From contig JALTJZ010000070.1 in assembly GCA_027076325.1 (NCBI GenBank), forward strand, positions 248,001 through 312,000: a DNA stretch of 64,000 nt. The letters are read 5' to 3'. Position 1 is the stretch's first letter, and each line of letters starts with the position of its first letter. This DNA comes from Chromatiales bacterium. GTDB lineage: Bacteria > Pseudomonadota > Gammaproteobacteria > UBA6429 > Thiohalophilaceae. Both the position numbers and the translations under genes were made by a program. The notes under the pieces were generated by a model. That model ran no database searches, had not been told where the DNA came from, and was given only the letters and a program-made list of their open reading frames with translations. Of the stretch, positions 53,787-63,750 are shown piece after piece.

Positions 53787-54826
53787 TAATCTTTCTTGTA
53801 AGATGAAAATGGACGTTTACGTCCTTTTAACTGATATTTAATAACCGCATTATTATGTTCTTTTAATGTAGCCGAAAAATAATGGCTACCATCCCCTCTG
53901 GAAACAAAATAAAGTGCATCCCCCTCTTCAGGGTGTAAGGCAGCATCAATGGCCTCTCTGGACGGCATTGCAATCGGTGTCGGTGGCAAGCCATGACGGC
54001 GATAGGTATTATAAGGTGTATCTTTCTTTAAATCCCGACGCTTGATATTTCCTTTAAATTTTTTACCCATACCATAGATAACCGTTGGATCAGTTTGCAG
54101 GCGCATCCGCATCTGCAACCGACGAATAAATACACCCGCAATCGCACCCCGTTCAGAAGCCAACCCTGTTTCTTTTTCTACAATAGATGCCAGTATTAAA
54201 GCCTCATAAGGTGTTTTTAACGGCAAGCCCGTGTCACGGTTTGGCCATTGCTGCTGCAGGTAATTTTCCATTGCCGCATAAGCCTGTTTTAAAACACCAC
54301 TATCGCTCATCCCTTTCGGAAAGCGGTAGGTATCCGGCATAAAACGTCCTTCAGGGTGTACGTTCTCTTTACCAATTGCCTGCATAATACGGGCATCCGA
54401 CAGGCCTTTTAATTTATGTGATAAAAATGGGTTTTTATTAATTTCCGCCATCATCTGGTTGAAATTCCAGCCCTCAATAATGGTTAAAGAATACAGCTTC
54501 ACCTTGCCACTTAACAGTTTTTCAATAAGTGATAACGGCGTATCATTGCGTGTTATTTGATATTCACCAACATGCAACGTATTGGGTGTTGAAAAAAGAC
54601 GGGCATACCATAATAAATAATGCGGTTTAGTAACCACGTTCTGTTCCTGCAAGCGATAAAGTAAACGGGTTAAATTACTCCCTTGCTCAACATAAATTAA
54701 CTTTTTATCGGACGTTAATAGCAAGGGGGAATTTAGATAATTTCTGGCATCCCACCATAAATAGCCAACCGCAATTGAACCAACAAGAATAGAAAAAGCA
54801 AGAAACTTATACACTAACTGCGGCAT
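53786..54826 (-). CDS. mltG: Endolytic murein transglycosylase MltG
   Basis: The ATG at 54826 (MPQLVYKFLAF) gives about 346 residues; a TTG two codons upstream is less likely. A single membrane helix lies at about residues 5-25, then a LysM-like stretch (VEQGSNLTRLLYRLQEQ), and the catalytic Glu in ASIVEKETGLASER. PTVIYGMG and YNTYRRHGLPPTPI are MltG signatures. It cuts new glycan strands at the inner membrane. It overlaps the pabC end by 20 bases. Confidence 0.93.
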   Translation of the reverse strand: MPQLVYKFLAFSILVGSIAVGYLWWDARNYLNSPLLLTSDKKLIYVEQGSNLTRLLYRLQEQNVVTKPHYLLWYARLFSTPNTLHVGEYQITRNDTPLSLIEKLLSGKVKLYSLTIIEGWNFNQMMAEINKNPFLSHKLKGLSDARIMQAIGKENVHPEGRFMPDTYRFPKGMSDSGVLKQAYAAMENYLQQQWPNRDTGLPLKTPYEALILASIVEKETGLASERGAIAGVFIRRLQMRMRLQTDPTVIYGMGKKFKGNIKRRDLKKDTPYNTYRRHGLPPTPIAMPSREAIDAALHPEEGDALYFVSRGDGSHYFSATLKEHNNAVIKYQLKGRKRPFSSYKKD

Positions 54827-55661
54827 AATCAACTGAATATTGTTTTGTTAAAAGTTTCATTATATTTTTTGTTGCCAATCTTGCTGTATAAAGCCGATTA
54901 TTTATTTGTTTTACCGGCCAAACACCTATAATACTGTTCGTTAGAAAAATCTCATCTGCTGCAAGTACCTGTTTTAAAGAAATGTCATCCTCTAGTGCCA
55001 TGATGCCGTTTGCTTCACAAATTTTCAATATAATATTCCGCATAATACCATTGACACCCGCATTTATAATCAACGGTGTTCGCACTAAATTATCTTTCAC
55101 AATAAAAATATTGGACATCACGCCTTCCACAATATTACCGCTTATATCAGCCATTAACCCTTCCTGATAGTCATCTTGCCATTCATTTCGGGCAATAACC
55201 TGTTCCAGCCGGTTTAAATGTTTTAATCCTGCAAGTTTCTTATGGGAAGATAGCAATGTTTCACATATTTTAACCTTAACGCCCTCATTCCAGTAACTAA
55301 CGGGGTAAGCTGGGTATGTCGACAAAAAGATAACAACGTTTGAAACAATATTATCAGGGTATTGATAACCACGTTTACTGTCTCCCCGTGTCACAATTAT
55401 TTTAATAACTGCAACGTTAACATCCGGGCTTAAATGCCATAGTTTTGCTATATCCCCTTTTAAACTTTCCTCAGGTGGACAGCGAATCCCTAAAACTTCA
55501 CAGCCTTTTACTAAACGCTGATAATGCTCATCCCAAAAAACAGGTTGGTGGTTAATCAGTAGCATAGTTTCAAACAGACCATCACCATAATTAAAGCCAC
55601 GATCCTGGATTGAAATCTGTGTACTAAGCTCACCATTAACAATACTGTTCAATACTGCCAT
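54807..55661 (-). CDS. pabC: Aminodeoxychorismate lyase
   Basis: The 284-residue protein has the fold type IV PLP signature: LSTQISIQDRGFNYGDGLFETML, the catalytic Lys in AGLKHLNRLEQV (about residue 140), GNIVEGVMSNIFIV and EIFLTNSIIGVWPV. It releases pyruvate from aminodeoxychorismate to give p-aminobenzoate for folate. It stops one base before the pabB reading frame begins downstream in map order, so the two are probably cotranscribed. Confidence 0.92.
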   Translation of the reverse strand: MAVLNSIVNGELSTQISIQDRGFNYGDGLFETMLLINHQPVFWDEHYQRLVKGCEVLGIRCPPEESLKGDIAKLWHLSPDVNVAVIKIIVTRGDSKRGYQYPDNIVSNVVIFLSTYPAYPVSYWNEGVKVKICETLLSSHKKLAGLKHLNRLEQVIARNEWQDDYQEGLMADISGNIVEGVMSNIFIVKDNLVRTPLIINAGVNGIMRNIILKICEANGIMALEDDISLKQVLAADEIFLTNSIIGVWPVKQINNRLYTARLATKNIMKLLTKQYSVDYAAVSV

Positions 55662-55662
55662 C

Positions 55663-57072
55663 TTAGTTCAATGCCTCAAGCAGTCCTTTTGCTTTCGCTC
55701 TCGTTTCATCCAGTTCTTTTTGTGCAATTGAATCTGTGACTAGACCTGCCCCCGCTCTTAACTTTAATTTATTTGCAGACAGTTCAAAAGTACGAATTAA
55801 AATATTTAAATCCATGCTACCATTATGATTGATATAACCAACCGATCCCGTATACGCTCCCCGTGGCATGGCTTCAAGTTCAGCAATAATTTGCATACAG
55901 CGTTCTTTAGGGCAACCAGTAATAGTACCACCGGGGAAAACAGCACGAATTACCTCACCAGGGGTAATGCCTTCTTTTAAATTACCCGTAACATTAGAAA
56001 CGATATGGTGCACATGCTGAAAAGATTCCAGAACCATCAGCTCATCAACAACAATACTACCTGGTACACAGATGCGACCCAGATCATTACGTTCCAGATC
56101 GATTAGCATAATGTGCTCTGCACGCTCTTTTGGGTGAGCAATAAGTTCCTGCAAGCTTTCAATATCGGCAGCAGTTTCATTTTCACGCGCCCGTGTACCG
56201 GCAATCGGCCGTGTTTGAACGCAGCCATTACTCACCTTAACCAGACGCTCGGGCGATGAGCTTATTATTTTATAGTTATCGTCATACACATAGGCCGAAA
56301 AAGGTGCCGGGTTGCAATGTTTAAGAGAACGATATAAGTCAATAGCATCCAGCGAGTCAATACCACTACTTTCCCATAAACGGGATAAATTAACCTGAAA
56401 CACATCACCATCTTTAATATAGTGTTTTACTTTATCAATTGCACTTAGATATTTATCTGGCTCTTCTTCTTTTAGATTAACTGCAATTTTTTTATTCGTG
56501 GCAAGCGGGTTCTGAACTAATTTAATATCATTTAGTACTTTCTCTACCTTGTTTGCATAACCTGCCTCAGCAACAATGGATTGAACACCATGGTATTTAT
56601 CATAAATAATCGCAACCGGTATACGCGATAATTTGGCAACAATGTCTTTTTCATCTCCACCAGGTAAAGTGAGTCGTGTTTCAATTTGTCCGGCAAGTTC
56701 ATAACTTAAATAAACAAACCAACCACCGGTAAAAGGTAAATCTGTTTGCATTGTCAGCCCAGCATTTTTATTTTTTAACCAGTTTAAATCCAGGTTAGAC
56801 AAGAAGTCTTTTTCCCTGTCCACCACTGCACCCGTTAACTGGCCAGCAAAATTTAATGTTAATGTTTGTTCAGGAAAAGCAAACAAGATGTCATAGCGAG
56901 CCTGTTCTTTGCTGCGGCTGGCTCCGTTATTCAATGCCAAAACATCTTCCGCTTGCGCAGAACTTTCTAGTATAAAGGGATAACGATGGGGGTTTATGCG
57001 ATGGAGTTCAGTAAAATCAATAAGCTGTTCAAGCGGGTAAATGGTTAACGCTTCAGATTCTGTCGGTTGCAC
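55663..57072 (-). CDS. pabB: Aminodeoxychorismate synthase component I
   Basis: A GTG start gives 469 residues with a chorismate-binding core: GDVFQVNLSRLWES, the RPIAGTRARE motif (about residue 285), HIMLIDLERNDLGRIC, FPGGTITGCPKERCMQII and YTGSVGYINHNGSMDLNILIRTF. E. coli PabB has Lys in a PIKGT motif and forms a covalent intermediate through it; here Ala is present, as in anthranilate synthase TrpE. The pabC neighbour and the SITGxPK-type segment still favour a folate role. It sits between pabC and fabF, an insertion relative to the E. coli order. Confidence 0.88.
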   Translation of the reverse strand: MQPTESEALTIYPLEQLIDFTELHRINPHRYPFILESSAQAEDVLALNNGASRSKEQARYDILFAFPEQTLTLNFAGQLTGAVVDREKDFLSNLDLNWLKNKNAGLTMQTDLPFTGGWFVYLSYELAGQIETRLTLPGGDEKDIVAKLSRIPVAIIYDKYHGVQSIVAEAGYANKVEKVLNDIKLVQNPLATNKKIAVNLKEEEPDKYLSAIDKVKHYIKDGDVFQVNLSRLWESSGIDSLDAIDLYRSLKHCNPAPFSAYVYDDNYKIISSSPERLVKVSNGCVQTRPIAGTRARENETAADIESLQELIAHPKERAEHIMLIDLERNDLGRICVPGSIVVDELMVLESFQHVHHIVSNVTGNLKEGITPGEVIRAVFPGGTITGCPKERCMQIIAELEAMPRGAYTGSVGYINHNGSMDLNILIRTFELSANKLKLRAGAGLVTDSIAQKELDETRAKAKGLLEALN

Positions 57073-57095
57073 AATGCCATGCCGTCACAAAAAAA

Positions 57096-58346
57096 TTAAC
57101 GTAACTTACCAATCACTAAAGTGCCGTTGGTACCACCAAAACCAAACGAATTTGATAAGGCTGCTTCTACTTTCATCTCACGTGCGGTATTGGGCACAAA
57201 GTCCAAATCACAACCAGCCTCAATGTCCTGGTTAAAAATGTTAATGGTTGGTGAAGCAACTTGATCACGAACGCAAAGCGTAGTGAAAATAGCTTCCATT
57301 CCGCCTGCGGCACCCAGGCCATGCCCGGTCATTGATTTAGTGGAACTCATTGCCAATTTATAAGCATGGTCACCAAAAGTTGATTTTACCGCATGACATT
57401 CAGCGGCATCCCCTGCTGGGGTCGAGGTACCGTGGGCATTAATATAATCAATTTCATCCGGATTAACGCCGGCATTTTTAAGCGCCAGATCCATACAACG
57501 GCTGGCACCTTCGCCACCTTTAGATGGCAGAGTCATATGGTAAGCGTCACCACTTAAACCATAACCCAGCACTTCGGCATAAATCGTTGCGCCACGTTTT
57601 TTAGCAAATTCATATTCTTCTAAAACAACCACACCGGCACCATCACTGAGTACAAAACCATCACGGTCTTTGTCCCATGGGCGGCTGGCAGTTTCAGGGT
57701 CGTCATTGCGGGTTGACAGTGCCCGTGCCGATGCAAAGCCGCCTAAGCAGGTTGGGCTGCTCGCCATTTCGGCGCCACCGGCAACCATCACATCCGCGTC
57801 GCCATACTCAATTAAACGTGCCGCATCACCAATACTGTGTGTACCCGTGGCGCAGGCAGTTACAACGGCAATGTTCGGGCCTTTCATACCGTACATAACG
57901 GATAAATTACCTGAAATCATATTGATAATATTACTGGGAACAAAGAAAGGCGAAATTTTTCTTGGGCCACCTTTTAAGTAGCTATCGTGCCCTTTTTCAA
58001 TACCGGGCAAACCACCAATACCCGAACCAATGGCAACGCCAATCCGAGGTGCATTTTCTTCAGTGACTTCCAGACCGGCATCCGCAATCGCTTCGGCTGC
58101 GGCAACAATGCCATAATGAATAAAAGTATCCATTTTTTTAGCATCTTTCGGTTTAATAATGCTTGAACTGTCGAAGTCTTCACTGATTGAACCACCAATT
58201 TGAGAGCTAAACTCAGATGGATCAAAATGCGATATGCGCTTAATACCGCTTTTACCAGCTAAAATATTTTCCCACGAAGATTTAACATCTAAACCCACTG
58301 GTGAGACCATACCAAGCCCGGTAATAACAACACGACGTTTACTCAC
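57096..58346 (-). CDS. fabF: 3-oxoacyl-[acyl-carrier-protein] synthase II
   Basis: The start is GTG at 58346 ([17 protein letters not shown]), with GAGG 6 bases upstream; a TTG four codons before it was rejected. The 416-residue condensing enzyme has the Cys-His-His triad: [10 protein letters not shown] (Cys near 164), [14 protein letters not shown] (His) and [15 protein letters not shown] (His). [11 protein letters not shown] closes the fold. It elongates acyl-ACP chains. A terminator-like hairpin separates it from acpP. Confidence 0.96.
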   Translation of the reverse strand: MSKRRVVITGLGMVSPVGLDVKSSWENILAGKSGIKRISHFDPSEFSSQIGGSISEDFDSSSIIKPKDAKKMDTFIHYGIVAAAEAIADAGLEVTEENAPRIGVAIGSGIGGLPGIEKGHDSYLKGGPRKISPFFVPSNIINMISGNLSVMYGMKGPNIAVVTACATGTHSIGDAARLIEYGDADVMVAGGAEMASSPTCLGGFASARALSTRNDDPETASRPWDKDRDGFVLSDGAGVVVLEEYEFAKKRGATIYAEVLGYGLSGDAYHMTLPSKGGEGASRCMDLALKNAGVNPDEIDYINAHGTSTPAGDAAECHAVKSTFGDHAYKLAMSSTKSMTGHGLGAAGGMEAIFTTLCVRDQVASPTINIFNQDIEAGCDLDFVPNTAREMKVEAALSNSFGFGGTNGTLVIGKLR

Positions 58347-58415
58347 TACACACCTCAATAAACTTTAAGCGACTAAATCAAACGGATTAGTTCGCAAATT
58401 ATCAAACTTAACAAT

Positions 58416-58444
58416 GTAAAAAGCCGCACTTAAACAGTACGGCT
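58416..58444 (-). terminator. Hairpin between acpP and fabF
   Basis: On the minus strand AGCCGTAC pairs with GTGCGGCT (one G-T pair) around a seven-base loop and is followed by TTTTTACA. It would partly end the transcript after acpP, letting the small carrier protein be made in excess over FabF. Confidence 0.65.
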
Positions 58445-58509
58445 GGCATTTACTTTTTGGGTATTCTTATTCTACTTCGAACCCAGGTAATGCATAAAGC
58501 ATTACAATA

Positions 58510-58743
58510 TTAAGTATTGCTTGTTACGTAATCGATAGCTTGCTGAACAGTTGTAATCTTTTCAGCATCTTCATCAGGAATTTCAGTTTCAAACTCTTCT
58601 TCTAATGCCATAACCAACTCTACGGTATCAAGTGAGTCTGCGCCCAGATCATCAACAAATGAAGCTTCTTTAGTGACTTCTTCAGCTTTAACACCAAGCT
58701 GTTCGATTACAATCTTTTCTACGCGTTCTTCAACACTGCTCAT
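58510..58743 (-). CDS. acpP: Acyl carrier protein
   Basis: The ATG at 58743 with upstream GAGGAAAG gives 77 residues. The phosphopantetheine Ser is in [20 protein letters not shown] (about residue 37), and the protein is very acidic, as expected. It carries growing acyl chains for FabD, FabH, FabG and FabF encoded alongside. A slightly longer start reading was rejected because the ribosome site fits the shorter one. Confidence 0.98.
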   Translation of the reverse strand: MSSVEERVEKIVIEQLGVKAEEVTKEASFVDDLGADSLDTVELVMALEEEFETEIPDEDAEKITTVQQAIDYVTSNT

Positions 58744-58896
58744 CTCTGTTCTTTCCTCTATAATTTTTGTCAGCAAAACTGCTGGGTGCGGTATTGTATT
58801 GAAATATGACGCTTTATGCCATAGCCAGCGTCTAATTGACCTTTTTTATTTTCAGCTAATACAATACACTTATATTTCAATAGCTTACATTCATTA

Positions 58897-59640
58897 TTAT
58901 GTCATATACATGCCGCCATTGACATGAATTGTTTCACCAGTGATGTAGCTGGCCGATTTTGATGCTAAAAATGTGACCGCATTGGCTATTTCTTCTGCAT
59001 CGCCTAAACGCCCCAACGGGACTTTGGTTAATAAAGCATCACGTTGCTCATCGGGCAGTGCTTTTGTCATATCCGTGTCAATAAAGCCCGGTGCCACCAC
59101 ATTCACCGTAATACCGCGTGAACCGACTTCCTGCGCGAGTGACTTGCTAAAGCCGATAACACCGGCTTTAGCGGCCGAATAGTTAGTTTGCCCTGCATTG
59201 CCTGAGACACCCACAACCGATGCAATGCTGATAATGCGCCCCTTACGCGCCTTCATCATGCCACGTAGAACCGCTTTACTCAGCCGATAGATTGAGCTGA
59301 GATTGGTATTCATAATGTCGTCCCACTCTGTGGTTTTCATGCGCATCAGCAGGTTATCACGGGTAATGCCGGCATTATTGACTAATATCGATACCGCCCC
59401 TTTATCATCGGCAATACTTTTAATAACGCCGGCAATGCTGTCTTCATCGGTCACATTCATCACCAGGCCCTGGCCTTCAATACCATTATCTTTCATGTAT
59501 TTAGAAATGTTTTCTGCACCTTTTTCTGAAGTTGCAGTACCGTATACGTAGGCGCCTTTAGAGCCTAAATCCAGTGCAATGGCCTGACCAATGCCACGAC
59601 TTGCCCCAGAAACTAACGCAATTTCATTTTCAAGTTCCAT
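58897..59640 (-). CDS. fabG: 3-oxoacyl-[acyl-carrier-protein] reductase
   Basis: This 247-residue short-chain dehydrogenase has the NADPH motif SGASRGIGQAIALDL, the NNAG motif, the catalytic set SIASVVGVSGNAGQTNYSAAK (Ser, Tyr, Lys) and a C-terminal ITGETIHVNGGMYM. It reduces the beta-keto group in fatty-acid elongation. It lies between fabD and acpP on the same strand, the conserved order. Confidence 0.97.
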   Translation of the reverse strand: MELENEIALVSGASRGIGQAIALDLGSKGAYVYGTATSEKGAENISKYMKDNGIEGQGLVMNVTDEDSIAGVIKSIADDKGAVSILVNNAGITRDNLLMRMKTTEWDDIMNTNLSSIYRLSKAVLRGMMKARKGRIISIASVVGVSGNAGQTNYSAAKAGVIGFSKSLAQEVGSRGITVNVVAPGFIDTDMTKALPDEQRDALLTKVPLGRLGDAEEIANAVTFLASKSASYITGETIHVNGGMYMT

Positions 59641-59667
59641 AACGATTCCTTCACCTTGTAAATTGAG

Positions 59668-60597
59668 TTATTCAACCGATAAAGCTTTATCAAAGCTCGC
59701 CGGGTCAAAAACCGCGGCAGCCGACATGCTTTTATCAATACGTTTATTTAGACCAATAAGCACACGCCCTGGCCCACATTCAATAAGTTGCTCTACACCG
59801 TCTGCGGCCATTTTATGGATAGTGTCGACCCAGCGCACCGGATTGAATAATTGCCGAACCAGCGCATCGCGTATTTTATCGGCATCGGTTTCAGCGGCCA
59901 CATCCACATTATTAATAATCGGAATAACAGCTTCGTTAAAAGTAATCGATTTTAATTTTTCAGCCAATTGTTCCGCAGCGGGTTTCATTAAATCACAATG
60001 CGATGGCACACTCACCGGTAATGGCAATGCCCGTTTGGCACCCATTTCTTTAGCCACCGTCACAATGCGTTCAATCGCGGCTTTATTACCGGCCACCACC
60101 ACCTGGCCAGGGGAATTATAATTAACGGCCTGCAGCACCTCGCCTTCTGCAGCCTGTTTGCAGGCTTCAACCACCTGCGCATCTTCCAGGCCTAAAATAG
60201 CGGCCATGCCACCTTGCCCTTCCGGCACGGCTTGTTGCATAAACTGGCCACGCGCTTCCACCAGTTTTATCGCATCGCTAAATTCTAAAACACCGCCACA
60301 CACCAGTGCGCTGTATTCGCCTAAACTGTGGCCGGCCAATACAACGGGCATTGCACCGCCTTTTGCCTGCCAGACTTTCCAGCACGCAACACCCGCCGCT
60401 AATAAAGCCGGTTGCGTAATATCGGTCGAATTTAATTTTTCCTGCGGGCCTTGTTGCGTAATATCCCACAAGTCATAGCCCAACGCATCACTGGCTGCTT
60501 TAAACGTATCGATAACAATCGGCTCGACTTCTGCAAGTTCGTTAAGCATACCAATAGATTGAGAACCCTGACCAGGGAAGACAAATGCGAGGGACAT
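59668..60597 (-). CDS. fabD: Malonyl-CoA-ACP transacylase
   Basis: The ATG at 60597 (MSLAFVFPGQGSQSIGM), with AAGGTG just upstream, gives 309 residues. The active-site Ser is in LAGHSLGEYSALV (about residue 92), and LPVSVPSHCDLMKP supplies the catalytic His. It moves malonyl from CoA to ACP. It is separated from fabG by 27 bases and from fabH by a longer gap containing a repeat remnant. Confidence 0.96.
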   Translation of the reverse strand: MSLAFVFPGQGSQSIGMLNELAEVEPIVIDTFKAASDALGYDLWDITQQGPQEKLNSTDITQPALLAAGVACWKVWQAKGGAMPVVLAGHSLGEYSALVCGGVLEFSDAIKLVEARGQFMQQAVPEGQGGMAAILGLEDAQVVEACKQAAEGEVLQAVNYNSPGQVVVAGNKAAIERIVTVAKEMGAKRALPLPVSVPSHCDLMKPAAEQLAEKLKSITFNEAVIPIINNVDVAAETDADKIRDALVRQLFNPVRWVDTIHKMAADGVEQLIECGPGRVLIGLNKRIDKSMSAAAVFDPASFDKALSVE

Positions 60598-60708
60598 ATT
60601 ACACACCTTGAAAATTTAAATAATATAGTATAATGATTACCGTTAACACTTTATACTTTTATAAAAACACATACGGATTACCGTCACTGTAAATGCCATT
60701 ATTAAAAA

Positions 60709-60773
60709 GCACGGCAATCTAATAAAAAAATACCACACATAAATAAAGATTGCCGCGCTACCGCCCGCAATGA
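60709..60773. repeat. Degraded copy of the dispersed repeat
   Basis: ACGGCAATCT at 60711-60720 and AGATTGCCG at 60747-60755 form an inverted pair, followed by CCGCAATGA up to 60773. The words match the element at 50677-50780. It lies in the 226-base gap between fabD and fabH, which has no other feature I can support. Confidence 0.55.
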
Positions 60774-60823
60774 CAACCCTTGTCTTTAATTCATTTATAA
60801 AAGCAAAGCAATGGCGATCTATT

Positions 60824-61795
60824 TTATAACTTTAATAATGCCGAACCCCAGGTAAACCCTCCACCAAACGCTTCTAGTAATAACGTTTGTCCGGGTTTAA
60901 TTCTGCCATCACGCACCGCTGTATCCAGTGCCAGCGGAATAGACGCTGCCGACGTGTTACCGTGCTCATCAACGGTCACCACCACATGATCCATGGATAA
61001 ATCCAGTTTTTTTGCCGCCGCTTTTATAATACGAATATTAGCCTGATGCGGCACCAACCAGTCAACATCGAATTTTTTCATGTTATTTGCCGCTAAGGTT
61101 TCATCGGCAATACGACCTAAGGTATTCACGGCCACTTTAAACACTTCATTGCCTTTCATTGTCATAAAGGCTTTGCCTGCTTTAAGCACATCCGAATTTT
61201 CGGAAACACCGGCAGGAACGGTTAATAACTCTTTATACTTTCCATCGGCATGAATATGGGTTGATAAAATACCCGGCTCGGTTGATGCATTTAAGATAAC
61301 CGCACCGGCACCGTCACCAAATAACACACAGGTTCCGCGATCAGTCCAGTCAACAATATTCGATAATGTTTCTGCGCCCACCACTAAAGCACATTTAGAC
61401 TGACCGGTTTTAATAAACGCATCAGCCACGCTTAAGGCATACACAAAGCCGGTGCAAACGGCCTGCACGTCAAAAGCCGGGCAACCATGAATATCCAGGC
61501 GTTCCTGTAATAAGCAAGCAGTACTCGGAAAAATCCTGTCGGGGGTTGTGGTAGCAACAATAATTAAATCGATATCATCTTTCGTTACATTTGCTGCCTG
61601 CATTGCTGCAAGCGACGCTTGTTCAGCCAAATCTGAGGTTGTTTCACCTTTGGCAATATGGCGTTTTTTAATACCGGTACGTTCGGTAATCCACTCGTCA
61701 GATGTATCCACTAATTTTTCAAGATCTGCATTGGTAACAATATTGTCAGGTAAACAACTGCCCGTACCGGTAATCCTGGAGTATGTTGTTGCCAT
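60824..61795 (-). CDS. fabH: 3-oxoacyl-[acyl-carrier-protein] synthase III
   Basis: The 323-residue enzyme has the Cys in [13 protein letters not shown] (about residue 113), the His in [12 protein letters not shown] and the Asn in [15 protein letters not shown], the FabH triad. GAVILNAS and [14 protein letters not shown] are family landmarks. It starts fatty-acid synthesis from acetyl-CoA and malonyl-ACP. Its ATG overlaps the plsX stop (TAATG), so the two are translationally coupled. Confidence 0.97.
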   Translation of the reverse strand: MATTYSRITGTGSCLPDNIVTNADLEKLVDTSDEWITERTGIKKRHIAKGETTSDLAEQASLAAMQAANVTKDDIDLIIVATTTPDRIFPSTACLLQERLDIHGCPAFDVQAVCTGFVYALSVADAFIKTGQSKCALVVGAETLSNIVDWTDRGTCVLFGDGAGAVILNASTEPGILSTHIHADGKYKELLTVPAGVSENSDVLKAGKAFMTMKGNEVFKVAVNTLGRIADETLAANNMKKFDVDWLVPHQANIRIIKAAAKKLDLSMDHVVVTVDEHGNTSAASIPLALDTAVRDGRIKPGQTLLLEAFGGGFTWGSALLKL

Positions 61796-62838
61796 TAACC
61801 TGCTTGCCTTTCAACTAAATGCATTTCGAGTATATCTGTAATACGTAAAGGCACATTTTGTTTAACTTCCTGAATCGCTACCTCAATGGCACGTGCAAAG
61901 GAATAGGCGTCGGCGCCACCATGACTTTTAATAACGATACCCTGAAGCCCAAGAAAACTGGCACCATTGTATTCTCGTGGATCAATATTTTTGCGAAAAG
62001 ACTTCAAGATTGGCATAACCAATAAACCCATTATCTTTGTAAACAGGTTTCGTTTAAATGATTGCTTCATGTAATAAGAAAATAACTTGGCAACACCTTC
62101 ACTCGCTTTAAGCATGACATTACCGACAAAGCCATCGCAAACAACAACATCGGCATCACCCATGTAAATACCATCACCTTCAACGTAGCCGGTAAAATTC
62201 AAATCACTCTTGTTTAGAATTTTTGCTGCTTCTTTAACTGTCTCGTTACCTTTAATGTCTTCTTCTCCAATATTTAATAGTGCAACTGTCGGTCTTTTTT
62301 TATTGTCTAACGCACTCGCTAATGCCGCCCCCATCACTGCAAATTCATAGAGGCCTTCAGGGGAGGTTTCAACATTAGCACCTAAATCCAGTACATGTGC
62401 ATGCCCTTTTACCGTTGGTAGAGCTGAACAAATGGCCGGGCGGTCGATACCAGCTAACATTTTAAGTACAAAACGTGCGGTTGCCATCAGTGCGCCCGTA
62501 TTACCGGCACTTACACAGGCATCGGCATTACCCTGTTTAACAAGGTTAATAGCAACACGCATCGAGGAATCTTTTTTACCACGTAAGGCCATCGCCGGTG
62601 CTTCATTTGAGCCCACTACTTGCGTTGTATGTTGTATTTCTATACGAGTTCGATTTTTTTCAGATGAATAGCCCTGGTATTCTTTCAATTTGTTATTTAA
62701 TATCGTTTCATCACCCGTAATAATTAAATTAACATTCGGGTAACGTTTTAGAATATCAATTGCGGCAGGTACAACACTATCAGGGCCAAAATCTCCCCCC
62801 ATACCATCAAGCGAAATTGTTATCGTTTTATTATTCAT
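61795..62838 (-). CDS. plsX: Phosphate acyltransferase PlsX
   Basis: The 347-residue protein begins [19 protein letters not shown] and shows [36 protein letters not shown] and [11 protein letters not shown], all PlsX signatures. It converts acyl-ACP to acyl phosphate for phospholipid synthesis. It follows rpmF with a hairpin-bearing gap of about 140 bases. Confidence 0.96.
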   Translation of the reverse strand: MNNKTITISLDGMGGDFGPDSVVPAAIDILKRYPNVNLIITGDETILNNKLKEYQGYSSEKNRTRIEIQHTTQVVGSNEAPAMALRGKKDSSMRVAINLVKQGNADACVSAGNTGALMATARFVLKMLAGIDRPAICSALPTVKGHAHVLDLGANVETSPEGLYEFAVMGAALASALDNKKRPTVALLNIGEEDIKGNETVKEAAKILNKSDLNFTGYVEGDGIYMGDADVVVCDGFVGNVMLKASEGVAKLFSYYMKQSFKRNLFTKIMGLLVMPILKSFRKNIDPREYNGASFLGLQGIVIKSHGGADAYSFARAIEVAIQEVKQNVPLRITDILEMHLVERQAG

Positions 62839-62874
62839 CGGTGACTTTTATAACATTTAACAACGTTACTAACG

Positions 62875-62902
62875 ATAACGGGACAGTAACCTGTCCCGTT
62901 AT
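62875..62902. terminator. Perfect hairpin between rpmF and plsX
   Basis: ATAACGGGACAG pairs with CTGTCCCGTTAT around a TAAC loop, a 12-bp perfect stem. On the minus strand no T run follows it, so it may be an attenuator or mRNA-stabilising element between the ribosomal protein gene and plsX. Confidence 0.55.
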
Positions 62903-62979
62903 ATATAAATGACACATTGTATTGAATAAAAAATCAATCCACTGTGTTTAAATACCACTGCACTTAAATAAAAGAAACG

Positions 62980-63156
62980 CTAGCTATTTGTGTCAACAAC
63001 TTTACGACCACGGTAATAACCGTCCGGGCTTACATGATGGCGCAAATGTGTTTCTCCAGTTGTAGGCTCGATAGATAATGCATTTTCTGTTAATGCATCA
63101 TGTGCACGGCGCATGCCACGACGTGAAGTACTCTTTTTGCTCTTTTGAACAGCCAT
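62980..63156 (-). CDS. rpmF: 50S ribosomal protein L32
   Basis: This small reading frame translates to 58 residues starting [20 protein letters not shown] and containing [20 protein letters not shown], the L32 signature. The start ATG is at 63156. It lies 18 bases after the yceD stop, the conserved yceD-rpmF pair. The protein has no zinc-binding Cys, as in other members of this type. Confidence 0.96.
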   Translation of the reverse strand: MAVQKSKKSTSRRGMRRAHDALTENALSIEPTTGETHLRHHVSPDGYYRGRKVVDTNS

Positions 63157-63174
63157 TACAATGTTCCTCTTAAC

Positions 63175-63750
63175 TTACTCTTTTGAATCGGATTTAAAAT
63201 CTGCCAATACCGCAAAAGGATTTTTCCTTTTGCTGGTTGCCTGGCCTGCATTATCTTGTGCTTCAACTTGCTCAACCTGACGATTAATTTTAACCGCCGG
63301 ATTACATTCAGACTCATCGTGCATCGGCACCTGAGGAAGCGCAAGAAGAATTTCATCTTCTATCATGTCGCTTAACATCAGCGGTGTTGATTCGATAAGA
63401 TAAGGTTCATAATCAACCACAAGCTCATCTATCTGATGTTCATGTTCAACAAAGGCTAAAGCAACCTCGGCATCAAGCTGCCATTTCATTGGCTGCAAAC
63501 AACGCTGACAACAAAGTGATAATTCAGCCACCAGCGTACCGGTTACATAATGCACTTTGCTGGTATCCACATCAAAATCAAACTGTACTTTAACCAGCCC
63601 TTCGTTGGAAGTGAGCAGTTCGCTTAAGCGCTCAAAACGCGAAATTTCAATGTTGCCATAAAGCTGTTGCCTTGCGACAGCTAACCGAATGGGATCTATT
63701 TGAACCGGTAAACGCGAGTTAATAGCAGACGAATTTTGATGCTTCGACAT
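63175..63750 (-). CDS. yceD: YceD/DUF177 family protein
   Basis: The ATG at 63750 gives about 191 residues. The DUF177 core has VHYVTGTLVAELSLCCQRCLQPMKW (CxxC near residue 100) followed by an acidic stretch (VDYEPYLIESTPLMLSDMIEDEILLALPQVP). The family is linked to 23S rRNA accumulation and always sits before rpmF. The C-terminal end is Lys/Ser-rich. Confidence 0.93.
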   Translation of the reverse strand: MSKHQNSSAINSRLPVQIDPIRLAVARQQLYGNIEISRFERLSELLTSNEGLVKVQFDFDVDTSKVHYVTGTLVAELSLCCQRCLQPMKWQLDAEVALAFVEHEHQIDELVVDYEPYLIESTPLMLSDMIEDEILLALPQVPMHDESECNPAVKINRQVEQVEAQDNAGQATSKRKNPFAVLADFKSDSKE

